From Pseudomonas sp. LP_7_YM (GTDB taxonomy: Bacteria; Pseudomonadota; Gammaproteobacteria; Pseudomonadales; Pseudomonadaceae): DNA of 64,000 bases. Below are positions 24,960 to 34,894 of the stretch, in pieces. The translations under genes were made by a program, and so were the position numbers. Every line of letters starts with the position of its first letter. The first letter of the stretch is position 1. Under the pieces are notes generated by a model. That model ran no database searches. It was not told the DNA's origin and saw nothing but the letters and a program-made list of their open reading frames with translations. The stretch is taken from assembly GCF_004364435.1 (NCBI RefSeq), contig NZ_SOCT01000007.1, positions 124,001-188,000 of the forward strand, written 5' to 3'.

Positions 24960-25955
24960 GTGAACAAATGGCTATCTGCATTGCTGATGAGCGTCAGCCT
25001 GCCGCTGATGGCAGCACAGGCGCCGTCCTATGGCCCGCAGCTGGAAGGTTTTCAATACCCCTTCCCGGCGCAGAACTTCGATTTTGAGTCCCAAGGTGCC
25101 CAGGTGCAAATGGGTTACATGGATATCAAGCCGACCGGCACGTCTAATGGCCGAAGCGTATTGATGCTGCATGGCAAGAACTTCTGCGGCGCGACTTGGG
25201 AAGGCAGCATCCGTGCGCTCACGGCGGCAGGTTATCGGGTGGTCGCGCCAGACCAGATCGGGTTTTGCCGCTCCAGCAAACCGGCGGATTATACGTATTC
25301 TTTCGAACAGCTGGCCAAGAACACCAAAGCGCTGTTGACCCGTCTGGGGATCGATCATGTGACTGTGGTCGGCCACTCCATGGGCGGTATGCTGGCGACC
25401 CGTTTCGCGCTGATGTATCCGGATCAGGTAGAGCAGTTGCTGCTGGTCAACCCGATCGGTCTTGAAGACTGGAAGGCCAAGGGCGTGCCGGATCGCAGTT
25501 TCGATGACTGGTACGCACGGGAACTGAAGACCAATGCCGAGAGCATTCGCAAGTATCAGCAGTCCACTTATTACGCTGGCCAATGGCGACCTGAATTCGA
25601 TCGCTGGGTCGACATGCAGGCCGGAATGTTCAACGGCAAGGGCAAGGAGGAGGTTGCTCGGGCGTCGGCGCGGACGTACGGGATGATTTTCAACCAACCG
25701 GTGTTCTATGACTTCGAAAAGTTGAAGATGCCGACGGTGCTGTTCATCGGGCAGAAAGACAACACAGCGATTGCCAAGGATGCTGCGCCCCAGGAGCTGC
25801 GCAAGACGCTGGGCAACTACCCTGAACTGGGCAAGGCGGTTGCCAAGCGTATCGCGCAGGCAACGCTTATAGAATTCGCCGGGCTGGGGCATGCGCCGCA
25901 AATCCAGGACCCGCAGCAGTTCAACCGGGTGTTGTTGGAAAGTTTGCGGCAATAG
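24960..25955 (+). CDS. Exported alpha/beta hydrolase
   Basis: A 331-residue protein with a Sec signal peptide (hydrophobic core LSALLMSVSLPLMAA, cleavage near AQA at ~20) and an alpha/beta-hydrolase fold. The oxyanion region is MLHGKNFCGATWEG, the nucleophile elbow GHSMGGMLATRFA, and the His is in GLGHAPQIQ near the C terminus. The GTG start at 24960 has CTGGAG 7 bases upstream and yields the clean signal peptide; a longer frame from 24879 does not. The substrate is unknown; likely periplasmic. Confidence 0.85.
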   Translation: MNKWLSALLMSVSLPLMAAQAPSYGPQLEGFQYPFPAQNFDFESQGAQVQMGYMDIKPTGTSNGRSVLMLHGKNFCGATWEGSIRALTAAGYRVVAPDQIGFCRSSKPADYTYSFEQLAKNTKALLTRLGIDHVTVVGHSMGGMLATRFALMYPDQVEQLLLVNPIGLEDWKAKGVPDRSFDDWYARELKTNAESIRKYQQSTYYAGQWRPEFDRWVDMQAGMFNGKGKEEVARASARTYGMIFNQPVFYDFEKLKMPTVLFIGQKDNTAIAKDAAPQELRKTLGNYPELGKAVAKRIAQATLIEFAGLGHAPQIQDPQQFNRVLLESLRQ

Positions 25956-26012
25956 CTTTCAGCCGTGAACGACCATAGCAAGGATAACCTGCGAGCAGAA
26001 TTGGCGATGTGC

Positions 26013-26468
26013 CTATCGAATGGCTTTTAATCGCATCCGCAACATCGGATACGGCCTGCCCAAACCATCGACTTTGGAGCGGCCGGTCACCTCGAATCCC
26101 TGCTTTTCATAAAATCCCAAGGCCTGCGGATTCTGTTCGTTCACGTCCAGTTCGGTTACCTGAAAGTGTTCGATGGAATAGTCCAGCAGCTTTTTTCCCA
26201 GTCCCATGCCCCGGTATTGCGGCGCGATGAACAGCATTTCGAGTTTGCCAGGCGTCGTGCCCCCGAATCCGGTGATGTGCAGTTGCGAATCGCGCGTGCA
26301 GAACAGGTTTACGGCGTCCAGGTACTGGGTCTCCAGCAGATTCCTGAGCAGCGTGATGTAGTTCTCCGGCAGAAAATCATGCGTCGCGCGAACGGATGCT
26401 TCCCATACACGGGTCAGTTCAGCGTAGTCGTGCTTTTTGGGCAGGTAAATGACCGGGTGCTGGGTCAT
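26013..26468 (-). CDS. GNAT-family N-acetyltransferase
   Basis: A 151-residue acetyltransferase fold. The acetyl-CoA pyrophosphate loop reads APQYRGMGLGKKLLDY (~82-97), followed by LDVNEQNPQALGFYEKQGF (~112-130), the usual GNAT motifs A and B. It resembles the PhnO/YiaC-like or Ala-acetylating small GNATs but the acceptor cannot be assigned. It stands convergent to the exported hydrolase gene and downstream of rimO. Confidence 0.88.
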   Translation of the reverse strand: MTQHPVIYLPKKHDYAELTRVWEASVRATHDFLPENYITLLRNLLETQYLDAVNLFCTRDSQLHITGFGGTTPGKLEMLFIAPQYRGMGLGKKLLDYSIEHFQVTELDVNEQNPQALGFYEKQGFEVTGRSKVDGLGRPYPMLRMRLKAIR

Positions 26469-26518
26469 GTTGCCTCATCTCCTGTCTTGTCGTTTTTCCT
26501 TATGTGGAGACGATAGCC

Positions 26519-26552
26519 AGAAAAAACAAACCCCGCCGGTTACTGGACGGGG
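26519..26552 (-). terminator. rimO terminator
   Basis: Read on the minus strand, CCCCG..CGGGG is followed by TTTGTTTTTTCT, 46 bases beyond the rimO stop. Confidence 0.75.
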
Positions 26553-26597
26553 TCAGGTGGATCTCAGCAAGTGACGAATCAGTTCGTCAGCACGCTT

Positions 26598-27935
26598 TTA
26601 GATCGTCTCGGCCCACAGGTCGTATTCATCGGCATCGACCACGCGGCACATGATCTTGTCGCCCGGCTTGAGGTCCAGATCGCTTTCCACGAATACGTTG
26701 CCGTCGATTTCCGGCGCATCGAAGAATGAACGGCCCACAAAACCCTGCTCGTCGACTTCGTCGATCAGCACTTCGATTTCTTTGCCGATCTTCATTTGCA
26801 GGCGTGCAGCACTGATGGCCTGTTGGTGCGCCATGAAGCGGTCCCAGCGTTCCTGCTTGATGTCTTCCGGCACCATTGCAGCGTCCAGAAGGTTGGCAGG
26901 CGCGCCCTCGACCGGCGAGTACTGGAAGCAACCCACGCGATCCAGCTGTGCTTCAGTCAGCCAGTCCAGCAAGTACTGGAAGTCCTCTTCGGTTTCGCCC
27001 GGGAAGCCGACGATGAAGGTCGAACGGATAATCAGATCCGGACACTGCTCGCGCCACTTCTTGATGCGCGCCAGCGTCTTGTCTTCGAAGGCCGGGCGCT
27101 TCATCAGCTTGAGGATTTTCGGGCTGGCGTGCTGGAATGGAATGTCCAGGTACGGAAGGATCTTGCCTTCAGCCATCAACGGGATGATCTCGTCGACATG
27201 CGGATACGGATAGACGTAATGCAGGCGAACCCAGATACCCAGCGAACTCAGGGCCTGGCAGAGCTCGGTCATGCGGGTCTTGACCGGCTGGCCGTTCCAG
27301 AAGCCGGTGCGGTACTTGACATCTACGCCGTAGGCGCTGGTGTCCTGGGAGATCACCAGCAGCTCTTTGACGCCGGCCTTGGCCAGGCGCTGGGCTTCGT
27401 CCAGCACATCGCCCACCGGACGGCTGACCAGTTTGCCGCGCATCGACGGAATGATGCAGAAACTGCAGCTGTGGTTGCAGCCTTCGGAAATCTTCAGGTA
27501 GGCGTAATGACGCGGCGTCAGCTTGATTCCTTGTGGCGGCACCAGATCGATCAGCGGGTTGTGATCGAGCTTCGGCGGTGCGGCATCGTGCACGGCGTTG
27601 ATCACTTGTTCGTATTGGTGCGGGCCGGTGACGGCCAGCACACTGGGGTGAACGCTGCGGATAACGCTCTCGTCCACGCCCATGCAGCCGGTCACGATGA
27701 CCTTGCCGTTTTCGGCGATGGCTTCACCGATGGTGTCCAGGGACTCGGCCTTGGCGCTGTCGATGAAACCGCAGGTATTGACCACCACCACGTCGGCGTC
27801 CTCGTAAGTCGGCACGACCTGATAGCCTTCCATGCGCAACTGAGTGAGGATGCGCTCCGAATCGACGAGCGCCTTCGGGCAACCCAGAGAAACGAACCCG
27901 ACCTTGGGGGCGGCAGGCGTGGTGACGGTGGACAT
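26598..27935 (-). CDS. rimO: Ribosomal protein S12 methylthiotransferase RimO
   Basis: Radical-SAM enzyme that adds a methylthio group to Asp89 of ribosomal protein S12. The 445-residue protein has the UPF0004 N-terminal domain with three cluster cysteines (FVSLGCPKALVDSE; NTCGFIDSAK; TGCMG), the radical-SAM motif CNHSCSFCIIP (~150-160) and a C-terminal TRAM domain (IGKEIEVLIDEVDEQGFVGR onward). GAGG lies 7 bases before the ATG. Confidence 0.97.
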   Translation of the reverse strand: MSTVTTPAAPKVGFVSLGCPKALVDSERILTQLRMEGYQVVPTYEDADVVVVNTCGFIDSAKAESLDTIGEAIAENGKVIVTGCMGVDESVIRSVHPSVLAVTGPHQYEQVINAVHDAAPPKLDHNPLIDLVPPQGIKLTPRHYAYLKISEGCNHSCSFCIIPSMRGKLVSRPVGDVLDEAQRLAKAGVKELLVISQDTSAYGVDVKYRTGFWNGQPVKTRMTELCQALSSLGIWVRLHYVYPYPHVDEIIPLMAEGKILPYLDIPFQHASPKILKLMKRPAFEDKTLARIKKWREQCPDLIIRSTFIVGFPGETEEDFQYLLDWLTEAQLDRVGCFQYSPVEGAPANLLDAAMVPEDIKQERWDRFMAHQQAISAARLQMKIGKEIEVLIDEVDEQGFVGRSFFDAPEIDGNVFVESDLDLKPGDKIMCRVVDADEYDLWAETI

Positions 27936-28205
27936 TGACTAACCTCGGCGTGGGTATGCCTGGGCAGTTGGCCCGGCACTGACTGGGCGCTTGGTGCGCC
28001 TCTGATCAAAAAGTGCGCAATTCTAGCGATGAGAGCAGCGATTGACCAGCGTTATACCGAGAATTACGACGAGTGCTGCGCTATGCTTCGCGGCGTTGAA
28101 CCCGGTGGCCCTTGTCGGCCGGGTGCATCGGAATTCACCGGTATGCTGCGGGTCCATCCGGCAGCAGCCAGTCGCGGTGCTCGAGTCATGGTTCAGGAGT
28201 GGTAA

Positions 28206-30104
28206 ATGGGTCACGCAAGTAGTCAGGCAGAGGCCGGAAATACCTCGGTCAAGCCACTGAGTCTGCTAGTGGGAGCGGTAGGGGTGGCGTATGGCGACAT
28301 CGGTACGAGTCCGCTGTACACGATCAAGGAAGTGTTCGCTGGCGGGTACGGTGTGCAGGCGGGGCACGATTCGGTGCTGGGAATTCTGTCACTGATTTTC
28401 TGGGCGCTGATCTGGGTCGTTTCGTTCAAGTACATGGCGCTGGTGCTGCGCGCCGATAACGACGGTGAGGGCGGCATCATGGCCCTTACGGCGCTGGCCC
28501 GTCGTGCCTCCTCGAAATACCCGAAGCTGCAAGCGACCATGATCGTCTTCGGCCTGTTCGGTGCTGCGCTGTTCTATGGCGACAGCATGATCACCCCGGC
28601 CATCTCCGTGCTGTCAGCGGTCGAGGGCATGGAGCTGGCGTTCGATGGCCTGGACCACTGGGTGGTGCCGATTGCCTTGATCGTGCTGGTGGGTCTGTTT
28701 TTGATCCAGCGCCACGGGACCGCCCGGATCGGCGTGATGTTCGGCCCGATCATGGTGCTGTGGTTCGTGACCCTTGGCGTACTCGGCATCCACGGGATCG
28801 TTCAGCAACCTGAAGTGCTGCACGCAATCAATCCGGTCTGGGCGCTTCGCTTCTTCATCGATCACCCGGGGATTGGCGTCGCTGTACTGGGTGCGGTGGT
28901 GCTTGCACTGACAGGTGCCGAGGCCTTGTACGCGGATATGGGGCATTTCGGACGCAAGCCGATTTCCCGGGCCTGGTTTGCGCTGGTGCTGCCTGCTTTG
29001 GTGCTCAACTATTTCGGGCAGGGCGCGGTGGTGATCGAGAATCCCGAGGCCGTGCGCAACCCGTTCTACCTGTTGGCGCCAGGCTGGGCGCTCCTGCCGC
29101 TGATCGGCCTCTCTACGCTGGCGACCATTATTGCGTCTCAGGCGGTGATTTCCGGCGCGTTCTCCATGACATTGCAGGCGATTCAGCTTGGTTACATCCC
29201 GCGCATGCACATTCAGCACACCTCCAGTAATGCTCAGGGCCAGATTTATATCGGTGCGGTGAACTGGGCGTTGATGGTCGGCGTGATCCTGCTTGTGCTG
29301 GGTTTCGAGTCGTCCGGTGCCCTGGCTTCGGCTTATGGTGTGGCCGTGACAGGTACGATGCTGTGTACCACCATCCTTGTAGCGTCGGTCATGCTGCTGG
29401 CGTGGAAATGGCCACCGTTGCTGGCAGTGCCGATCCTGGTGGGCTGCCTGTTCGTCGATGGCATGTTCTTCGCCGCTAACGTGCCTAAGGTCGTACAAGG
29501 TGGGGCGTTCCCTTTCCTGGCCGGGATCGTCCTGTTCATCCTGATGACCACCTGGAAGCGTGGCAAGCAATTGCTGGTGGATCGTATTAACGAGGGTGGC
29601 CTGCCGCTGCCGATTTTCATCAGCAGCATCCGCGTGCAGCCACCCCATCGCGTACAGGGCACTGCGGTGTTCCTCACTGCCCGCCCTGATGCCGTGCCTC
29701 ATGCACTGTTGCACAACCTGCTGCACAACCAGGTGCTGCATGAGCAGGTCGTTTTGCTGACGGTGGTCTATGAGGACACCCCACGCGTTCCTGCGGCGCA
29801 GCGCTTCGAAGTCGAAGCTTATGGCGAAGGATTTTTCAGGGTGATCCTGCACTTCGGCTTCATCGACGAACCGGACGTGCCAGCGGCACTGAAGCTGTGT
29901 CACCTGGCCGAGCTGGACTTCAGCCCGATGCGCACTACGTACTTCCTGAGCCGCGAGACCGTGGTGTCGTCCAAGTTGGTCGGGATGGCCCGTTGGCGTG
30001 AAAATCTGTTCGCCTTCATGTTGAAGAACGCCAACGGCAACCTGCGATTCTTCAAGCTGCCGTTCAACCGGGTGATCGAGTTGGGCACTCAGGTGGAGAT
30101 GTAA
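28206..30104 (+). CDS. kup: Potassium uptake protein Kup
   Basis: Inner-membrane K+/H+ symporter of the KUP/HAK/KT family. The 632-residue protein has about 12 membrane segments in the first ~430 residues, beginning with the signature AVGVAYGDIGTSPLYTIKEVF (~18-38; conserved Asp and Thr of the K+ site), and a ~200-residue cytoplasmic C-terminal domain. CAGGAG precedes the ATG by 8 bases. A strong terminator separates it from the convergent virJ gene. Confidence 0.97.
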   Translation: MGHASSQAEAGNTSVKPLSLLVGAVGVAYGDIGTSPLYTIKEVFAGGYGVQAGHDSVLGILSLIFWALIWVVSFKYMALVLRADNDGEGGIMALTALARRASSKYPKLQATMIVFGLFGAALFYGDSMITPAISVLSAVEGMELAFDGLDHWVVPIALIVLVGLFLIQRHGTARIGVMFGPIMVLWFVTLGVLGIHGIVQQPEVLHAINPVWALRFFIDHPGIGVAVLGAVVLALTGAEALYADMGHFGRKPISRAWFALVLPALVLNYFGQGAVVIENPEAVRNPFYLLAPGWALLPLIGLSTLATIIASQAVISGAFSMTLQAIQLGYIPRMHIQHTSSNAQGQIYIGAVNWALMVGVILLVLGFESSGALASAYGVAVTGTMLCTTILVASVMLLAWKWPPLLAVPILVGCLFVDGMFFAANVPKVVQGGAFPFLAGIVLFILMTTWKRGKQLLVDRINEGGLPLPIFISSIRVQPPHRVQGTAVFLTARPDAVPHALLHNLLHNQVLHEQVVLLTVVYEDTPRVPAAQRFEVEAYGEGFFRVILHFGFIDEPDVPAALKLCHLAELDFSPMRTTYFLSRETVVSSKLVGMARWRENLFAFMLKNANGNLRFFKLPFNRVIELGTQVEM

Positions 30105-30149
30105 GCGCACAGGCCGCGCTGGAGTTTGAAAGCCCACGGCTCCAGACAT

Positions 30150-30188
30150 AAAAAATCCCCGCGGTCGTGAGAGTGCGGGGATTTTTTA
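30150..30188. terminator. Bidirectional terminator between kup and virJ
   Basis: AAAAAATCCCCGC..GCGGGGATTTTTT with a 12-base loop; A and T runs make it functional on both strands for two convergent operons. Confidence 0.92.
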
Positions 30189-30196
30189 TGGTGAGG

Positions 30197-31498
30197 TCAG
30201 TCAGCGCTTGCCGATTCCGGCGCTTCCTTGCCTTTCCACTTGTCGATGACGGCAATCAACCGCTTGGCCAGGGCGGGGTAGTCCTCGTCGAAGTGGTGCC
30301 CGCCCGGTAGCTCTTGCTTCTGGCCGGGGGCAGTTGCTTCGGTACAACCGCTTTCATCCTTCTCCTCTACGCCATAGACGCAGAACACCTTGTCACCCGG
30401 CAGCTTGGCCATTTCCGGCCCGGTAGCGGCTTCTTTGCCGGATGCGCCGAGCCAACCTTCAACTGCGATCTCGAAGCTGCCGCTGCGTGCGAAGGCCAGC
30501 AGGATGATGCCGTCGACGCGGGCTTTGTCTTCTTCCGGCAGTCGGTTGTAAATGGCAGGCAATACGTCGGCGCCGAAGGAATAGCCGGCGAGGACAAAGT
30601 GCTTGGCACCCCATTTCTGCCGATAGTGCGCCATCAGTTCGCTCAGGTCGGTTGCGGTCTGTTCCGGTGATTTGTGTTCCCAGTAGTAACGCAGGGTGTC
30701 GATGCCAACGACCGGGTAGCCCCCCGACTTCGCCATGTCACCTGCCACGTCCTTGTCCAGGTCGCGCCAGCCGCCGTCGCCGGAGAGGAATAGCGTGACG
30801 GTGTCCGATGGCTGGCTGGAAGGCACTTCCACCACAGGGATGTTCAGCCCGCCATTGGCGTCGTCGGCAATCAGCAGATGACGGACTTCGGTGTTCAGAA
30901 TCTGGGGGTATTTGATGTCGTAGTCGCTGATGCTGGTTTCGGCGTTGGGCGTGTCCCGCACGAACACTGCAGTCTCATCGTCCGGGCCATCGTTCCAGGC
31001 CACGGTCCATTTGCCATGGGCCGCAGCTTTTGGCGCCGGTGTTTTGCAGTCCGGCTGCTTGAGAACGAAATTCACGGAAATGGCCCGAGCCTGGTCGTTG
31101 TTCTGACCCGCGAGCCAGTCCCACGCTACAGAGCCGCCCGCGCTTATGCCCGCGACCACGTCCGGGGCACCATCGAGCTTTTGCAGCGCGGCGTTGAAGC
31201 TTTTGTCCTGCAATTGGCAGTCGTCTTTTGGCAGGATTACCTGAATCACCTGAGCCGATGCATCGTAGCTCAGGGCCAGGACCTGCTTCTCGGTCATCGC
31301 GTCATCGCTGGTTACGGCCAGAGCGACTCGAGTCTTGACCTTGGTCGACGGAGTGGCGCGAATCAGTGCCGAGCCATTCTCCAGTGTCATGTGTTCCAGA
31401 GTCGGTTGCGCGGCGGGGCGGTTCCACAGCCAGAAACCCAATGCCACCACCAGAATTACCAGGGCTGCAAGCAAAAAGCGCCAGTAGCGTTGAATCAT
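30197..31498 (-). CDS. AcvB/VirJ-type periplasmic hydrolase
   Basis: A 433-residue protein with an uncleaved-looking N-terminal membrane anchor (about residues 8-26) and two alpha/beta-hydrolase-like halves. Nucleophile-like elbows are GISAGGSV (~118) and GYSFGADVLP (~306), and GGHHFDEDY (~400) supplies the likely His. The family includes Agrobacterium AcvB, a lysyl-phosphatidylglycerol hydrolase, and P. aeruginosa PA0919, which hydrolyses alanyl-phosphatidylglycerol. Overlap of one base with the upstream mprF stop (TGATG) supports that role: it would trim the lipid that MprF makes. Confidence 0.88.
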   Translation of the reverse strand: MIQRYWRFLLAALVILVVALGFWLWNRPAAQPTLEHMTLENGSALIRATPSTKVKTRVALAVTSDDAMTEKQVLALSYDASAQVIQVILPKDDCQLQDKSFNAALQKLDGAPDVVAGISAGGSVAWDWLAGQNNDQARAISVNFVLKQPDCKTPAPKAAAHGKWTVAWNDGPDDETAVFVRDTPNAETSISDYDIKYPQILNTEVRHLLIADDANGGLNIPVVEVPSSQPSDTVTLFLSGDGGWRDLDKDVAGDMAKSGGYPVVGIDTLRYYWEHKSPEQTATDLSELMAHYRQKWGAKHFVLAGYSFGADVLPAIYNRLPEEDKARVDGIILLAFARSGSFEIAVEGWLGASGKEAATGPEMAKLPGDKVFCVYGVEEKDESGCTEATAPGQKQELPGGHHFDEDYPALAKRLIAVIDKWKGKEAPESASAD

Positions 31499-34140
31499 CA
31501 GCGTTTCACCAATCCAGTCAGGCCGCCCGCGATGAGGGCGGCGGTATCTGCCAGTGCCACCAGAGGATCAAGTCCTGCGGGCACGGCCATATAACGAGGT
31601 TCCCAGTCAGGCTGGAATTTGTCTTTGAATCGACGCAAGCCCTGAAAGTTGTAGAGCTGCTCGCCGCGACTGAAGACCATTGAACCCAGGCGCTGGGTCA
31701 AGGGTGCGCCACGTCTCGGCTGCAGGCCTGACAACGGCACCATGCCCAGGCTGAAGCGCGCGTAACCTTCCTTTTTGTAATGCAGGATCAGACCAACCAT
31801 CATGAACTCCATGGTTAGCTTGGGCGCCTCCGGATGCGAGCGCATCAGGTCCAGACTCGCCAGGTCGGTGCGTGAGGTTTCCAGCAGGTTAGCGAAAGCA
31901 ACCGGTTTGCCTTCGAAATGGATGATGGCAATACGGAAATGCTTAAGGTAATCCAGGCTGAAACGACCCAGTGAGAAGCCTTTTTCGCGCACGTTCTTAC
32001 CGGTCAGCCAAGCGTCGGAAATCACCTTCAGTTCATCCATCGGCGCTTGACCGACTTCGTAGATTTCCAGCGAAAGACCGTCGCGACCACCCCTGTTCCA
32101 GGTGTAGCGCAAGTCCTTCATCTCCTTACCCTTGGCATCGATGTCGAATTTATGCAGGTCGACGCGGGCCTCTTCGCCCAGCTTGATGGCAGTCAGGCCG
32201 ATGTCCATATAGAAAGGCAGATTTTCGGCGCGTACCTGATAGAACACGGGACGGGCGTGGTGCACGTCACACAGGTCGCGGAATTGCCAGATCAGCTCGG
32301 CGCGCTGTTGGGTCGGGCCAATGGGATCGTACAACGCCACCAGGCTGCGACCGCGATGAGCGTACATCAGGAACGCATTGCCATCCGGGTGCAGCAGCAC
32401 GGCCTTATCGCCGGTCAGTACGAGGCCGCCGTCAGGCTGATTGGAGGCTTTGATGATTTCGGCGGCCTTGGCCAGTTGTGCGTCGTCGGGCAGGTCGATC
32501 TGCGGGCGGGCCGTGCGCAGCAACCAGGTCAGCGAGACGATGACCAGTAGCACCGCGCTGCCCAGAGCCGAGCGCAGGCCGCGCGGAGCATCGGCGTCGA
32601 GGGTGAATTGCCACCACAGCTGATGGCTGTACGGCACGTCTTGATAGGCAAACAGCAATAACCAGAACGAAGCCCCTAGCACGCAAATGCTCGCCACCAG
32701 ATAGAGCGGAGAAAAGGGCAGTTCCAGCAGGCGGCTCGGACGGTAGAACGAGCGACGGAAGATGGCCAACAAGCAGGCTGTCAGGAGTAGCAGGCTTGCT
32801 TCCGCCCAATCAAACCCTTTGAGGATCGAGAGGATGGAGCCGACGAACAACAGAACGGTGGTCAGCATCCACGCCGCAGATAGCCGTCGACGCAGGCCTT
32901 GGGCAAGCAGCAGGCAGAGCACGCCGATCAGGCTGGCGCCAAAGTGTGACGCATCGATCAGGCGATGAGGGATCAGGAACCCCAGGCTTTCCAGGCGTGT
33001 GTCGATCTCCGGTGTAGCACCGGAAAACAACAGCACAACGCCAGACAGAAATACCAGTAATGCCAGAATCGGTGCGCCAAGGCCGGAGGCAACACGCATG
33101 GCCTGACGGGCAAACAGAAACCGCTTGGCTTCGCTGAACAACAGCACCAGGCACGCGATCAACAACGGAAGCACCACGTAAATCAAGCGATACAGCAGCA
33201 GCGCTGCGGCCAGAGGCGCTGCACCGAGTTCGTCGGCGAAGGCTGTGAGCAGAATGGCTTCGAATACCCCAACGCCTCCGGGCACATGGCTCAGAACGCC
33301 GGCCGCCAGCGCCAACAGATACACCAGCAGAAATGCACCGAACGGTGGAGCGGAAGGCAGTAGCAGGTAAAGGACCGCCGCAGCAGCGGCGACGTCCAGC
33401 GCAGTGATGACCAGTTGTATCAAGGTCAGGCGCAAGCCTGGCAAACGAAGGGTGCGGCGACCGGCACGAACCAGCAGGTTATGCGCAATAGTCTGTTCGG
33501 GTAATCGGCGACGATAAACGGCAAACCCGATAATCATGCTGATCACCAGTACTGCAATGGCAATCGTTGCCAGCAGCGGAACCGAAAGGTGCAGCGCCAG
33601 CGATGCCGCCGGCAGGTCGCTCAGTGTCGCAAGCGCGGCCAGGGGAGGAAGTGCGCAGCCAAGCGAAAGGCTGGCGAACAGGGTCATATGAGCGACTTCG
33701 CCCGCGCCAATGCCTAAGCGTGAATAAAGGCGATAGCGCACAGACCCGCCAGAAAGCATCGACAGTCCCACCGCGTTGCCAATGGCGAACGCGCAAAAAC
33801 CGCCCATCACCAAGGATTTGCGAGGCAGGTCGACGTTGGCATATTTGCTGGCGGACCATTCGTAACCCAGCAAAATGGTGAAGCCGATGACCGTCGCCAA
33901 TACCGCGCCGGCCAGTGAGGGCATAGGCACACTCAGCAAGGAATCCTGCAGGGCATAAATGTCGAGCTCGGTGAGCATGTGCCGACAGGCGATCAACGCC
34001 AGCGCGAACAGAATGATGGTCACAGCCAGCCCGATCGGTTGGCGATATTTGCTCACTAGATCGCGTACGCGCAGTCGGGCAGGGGGCGCCGGAGGAGCTT
34101 CCGGAACTGCTTCGTTTGTGTCGGATGGGTTAGCGCGCAT
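31498..34140 (-). CDS. mprF: Bifunctional aminoacyl-phosphatidylglycerol synthase/flippase MprF
   Basis: An 880-residue inner-membrane protein that transfers an amino acid from aminoacyl-tRNA to phosphatidylglycerol and flips the product, lowering net negative surface charge and giving resistance to cationic peptides. The N-terminal ~540 residues hold about 14 membrane segments (flippase). The C-terminal ~330 residues form the DUF2156 double-GNAT synthase with YAHRGRSLVALYDPIG and FSLGMVPLSGL motifs. The P. aeruginosa homologue PA0920 makes alanyl-PG; which amino acid is used here cannot be read off. AAGGAG precedes the ATG at 7 bases. virJ follows in the same operon. Confidence 0.93.
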   Translation of the reverse strand: MRANPSDTNEAVPEAPPAPPARLRVRDLVSKYRQPIGLAVTIILFALALIACRHMLTELDIYALQDSLLSVPMPSLAGAVLATVIGFTILLGYEWSASKYANVDLPRKSLVMGGFCAFAIGNAVGLSMLSGGSVRYRLYSRLGIGAGEVAHMTLFASLSLGCALPPLAALATLSDLPAASLALHLSVPLLATIAIAVLVISMIIGFAVYRRRLPEQTIAHNLLVRAGRRTLRLPGLRLTLIQLVITALDVAAAAAVLYLLLPSAPPFGAFLLVYLLALAAGVLSHVPGGVGVFEAILLTAFADELGAAPLAAALLLYRLIYVVLPLLIACLVLLFSEAKRFLFARQAMRVASGLGAPILALLVFLSGVVLLFSGATPEIDTRLESLGFLIPHRLIDASHFGASLIGVLCLLLAQGLRRRLSAAWMLTTVLLFVGSILSILKGFDWAEASLLLLTACLLAIFRRSFYRPSRLLELPFSPLYLVASICVLGASFWLLLFAYQDVPYSHQLWWQFTLDADAPRGLRSALGSAVLLVIVSLTWLLRTARPQIDLPDDAQLAKAAEIIKASNQPDGGLVLTGDKAVLLHPDGNAFLMYAHRGRSLVALYDPIGPTQQRAELIWQFRDLCDVHHARPVFYQVRAENLPFYMDIGLTAIKLGEEARVDLHKFDIDAKGKEMKDLRYTWNRGGRDGLSLEIYEVGQAPMDELKVISDAWLTGKNVREKGFSLGRFSLDYLKHFRIAIIHFEGKPVAFANLLETSRTDLASLDLMRSHPEAPKLTMEFMMVGLILHYKKEGYARFSLGMVPLSGLQPRRGAPLTQRLGSMVFSRGEQLYNFQGLRRFKDKFQPDWEPRYMAVPAGLDPLVALADTAALIAGGLTGLVKR

Positions 34141-34424
34141 TAATCACTCCTTGGATCGTGCGCGACAGAATGGAGGTATACAGCCAAGTTACCAATCCCT
34201 ACGCAAAAAATAATTCAGGATGTTAGCGCTTCAACGTCTAACGGGCGAATACGGCAGAACATGTTTCATGATCGGATTCTGTTTGCTCGCCTACCTATCG
34301 GCAACGGGCACGGAATCTGTTGTGTCGAGAAACATATGGTAACAAACGGGTTGTGAAGAAATTGATTCGACAACGGGATGGGACAAGCAATTGTCCGCGC
34401 TGTTCGGCGCGTTTTGCCGAAGCA
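34141..34424. other. Upstream region of mprF and end of the tRNA-fMet unit
   Basis: No gene is supported here. The stretch is comparatively A/T-rich and must contain the mprF promoter (transcribed leftward) next to the tRNA terminator at 34428. I see no clear operator or riboswitch. Confidence 0.5.
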
Positions 34425-34427
34425 AAA

Positions 34428-34456
34428 AAAAGGCCACTCTTTCGAGTAGCCTTTTT
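34428..34456 (-). terminator. Terminator of the left tRNA-fMet gene
   Basis: AAAAGGC-ACT..AGT-GCCTTTT stem with one mismatch and a long A run (T run on the minus strand), 6 bases from the tRNA 3' end. Confidence 0.85.
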
Positions 34457-34462
34457 AGATGT

Positions 34463-34539
<77 letters not shown>

Positions 34540-34552
34540 TCTGTGTGGCGGC

Positions 34553-34580
34553 ATTCTACAGCCGAACGACAAGCTGTCAA
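34553..34580 (-). promoter_or_regulatory. Promoter of the left tRNA-fMet gene
   Basis: On the minus strand TTGACA (34575-34580) and TAGAAT (34553-34558) are 16 bases apart, followed by a GC-rich discriminator (GCCGCC) as expected of stringently controlled stable-RNA promoters. Confidence 0.88.
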
Positions 34581-34740
34581 CCTTTAAACCTAAATATTGG
34601 CAAAATAACTGACTTCGTCGCGCCGGCATGCCTAAGTTGCAGTCGTACAAGGCTTTTCTGTACGAAGCGCAGGGCGGTCGCATCTTCAGTCATGAAAGAT
34701 GTTTCACCTGGCTCAGGGGATACGATTTTCATACACGCAC

Positions 34741-34770
34741 AAAAAAGCCACTCTGTTGAGTGGCTTTTTT
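34741..34770 (-). terminator. Terminator of the right tRNA-fMet gene
   Basis: AAAAAAGCCACT / AGTGGCTTTTTT, a perfect 12-base inverted repeat with a 6-base loop, directly beyond the tRNA 3' end. Confidence 0.92.
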
Positions 34771-34776
34771 GATGTT

Positions 34777-34853
<77 letters not shown>

Positions 34854-34866
34854 TCTGTGTGGCGGC

Positions 34867-34894
34867 ATTCTACAGAGGAACGCGGGAGTGTCAA
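34867..34894 (-). promoter_or_regulatory. Promoter of the right tRNA-fMet gene
   Basis: TTGACA (34889-34894) and TAGAAT (34867-34872) with a 16-base spacer on the minus strand. The 22 bases from the -10 element to the tRNA are the same as in the left copy, whereas the spacer differs. Confidence 0.88.
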
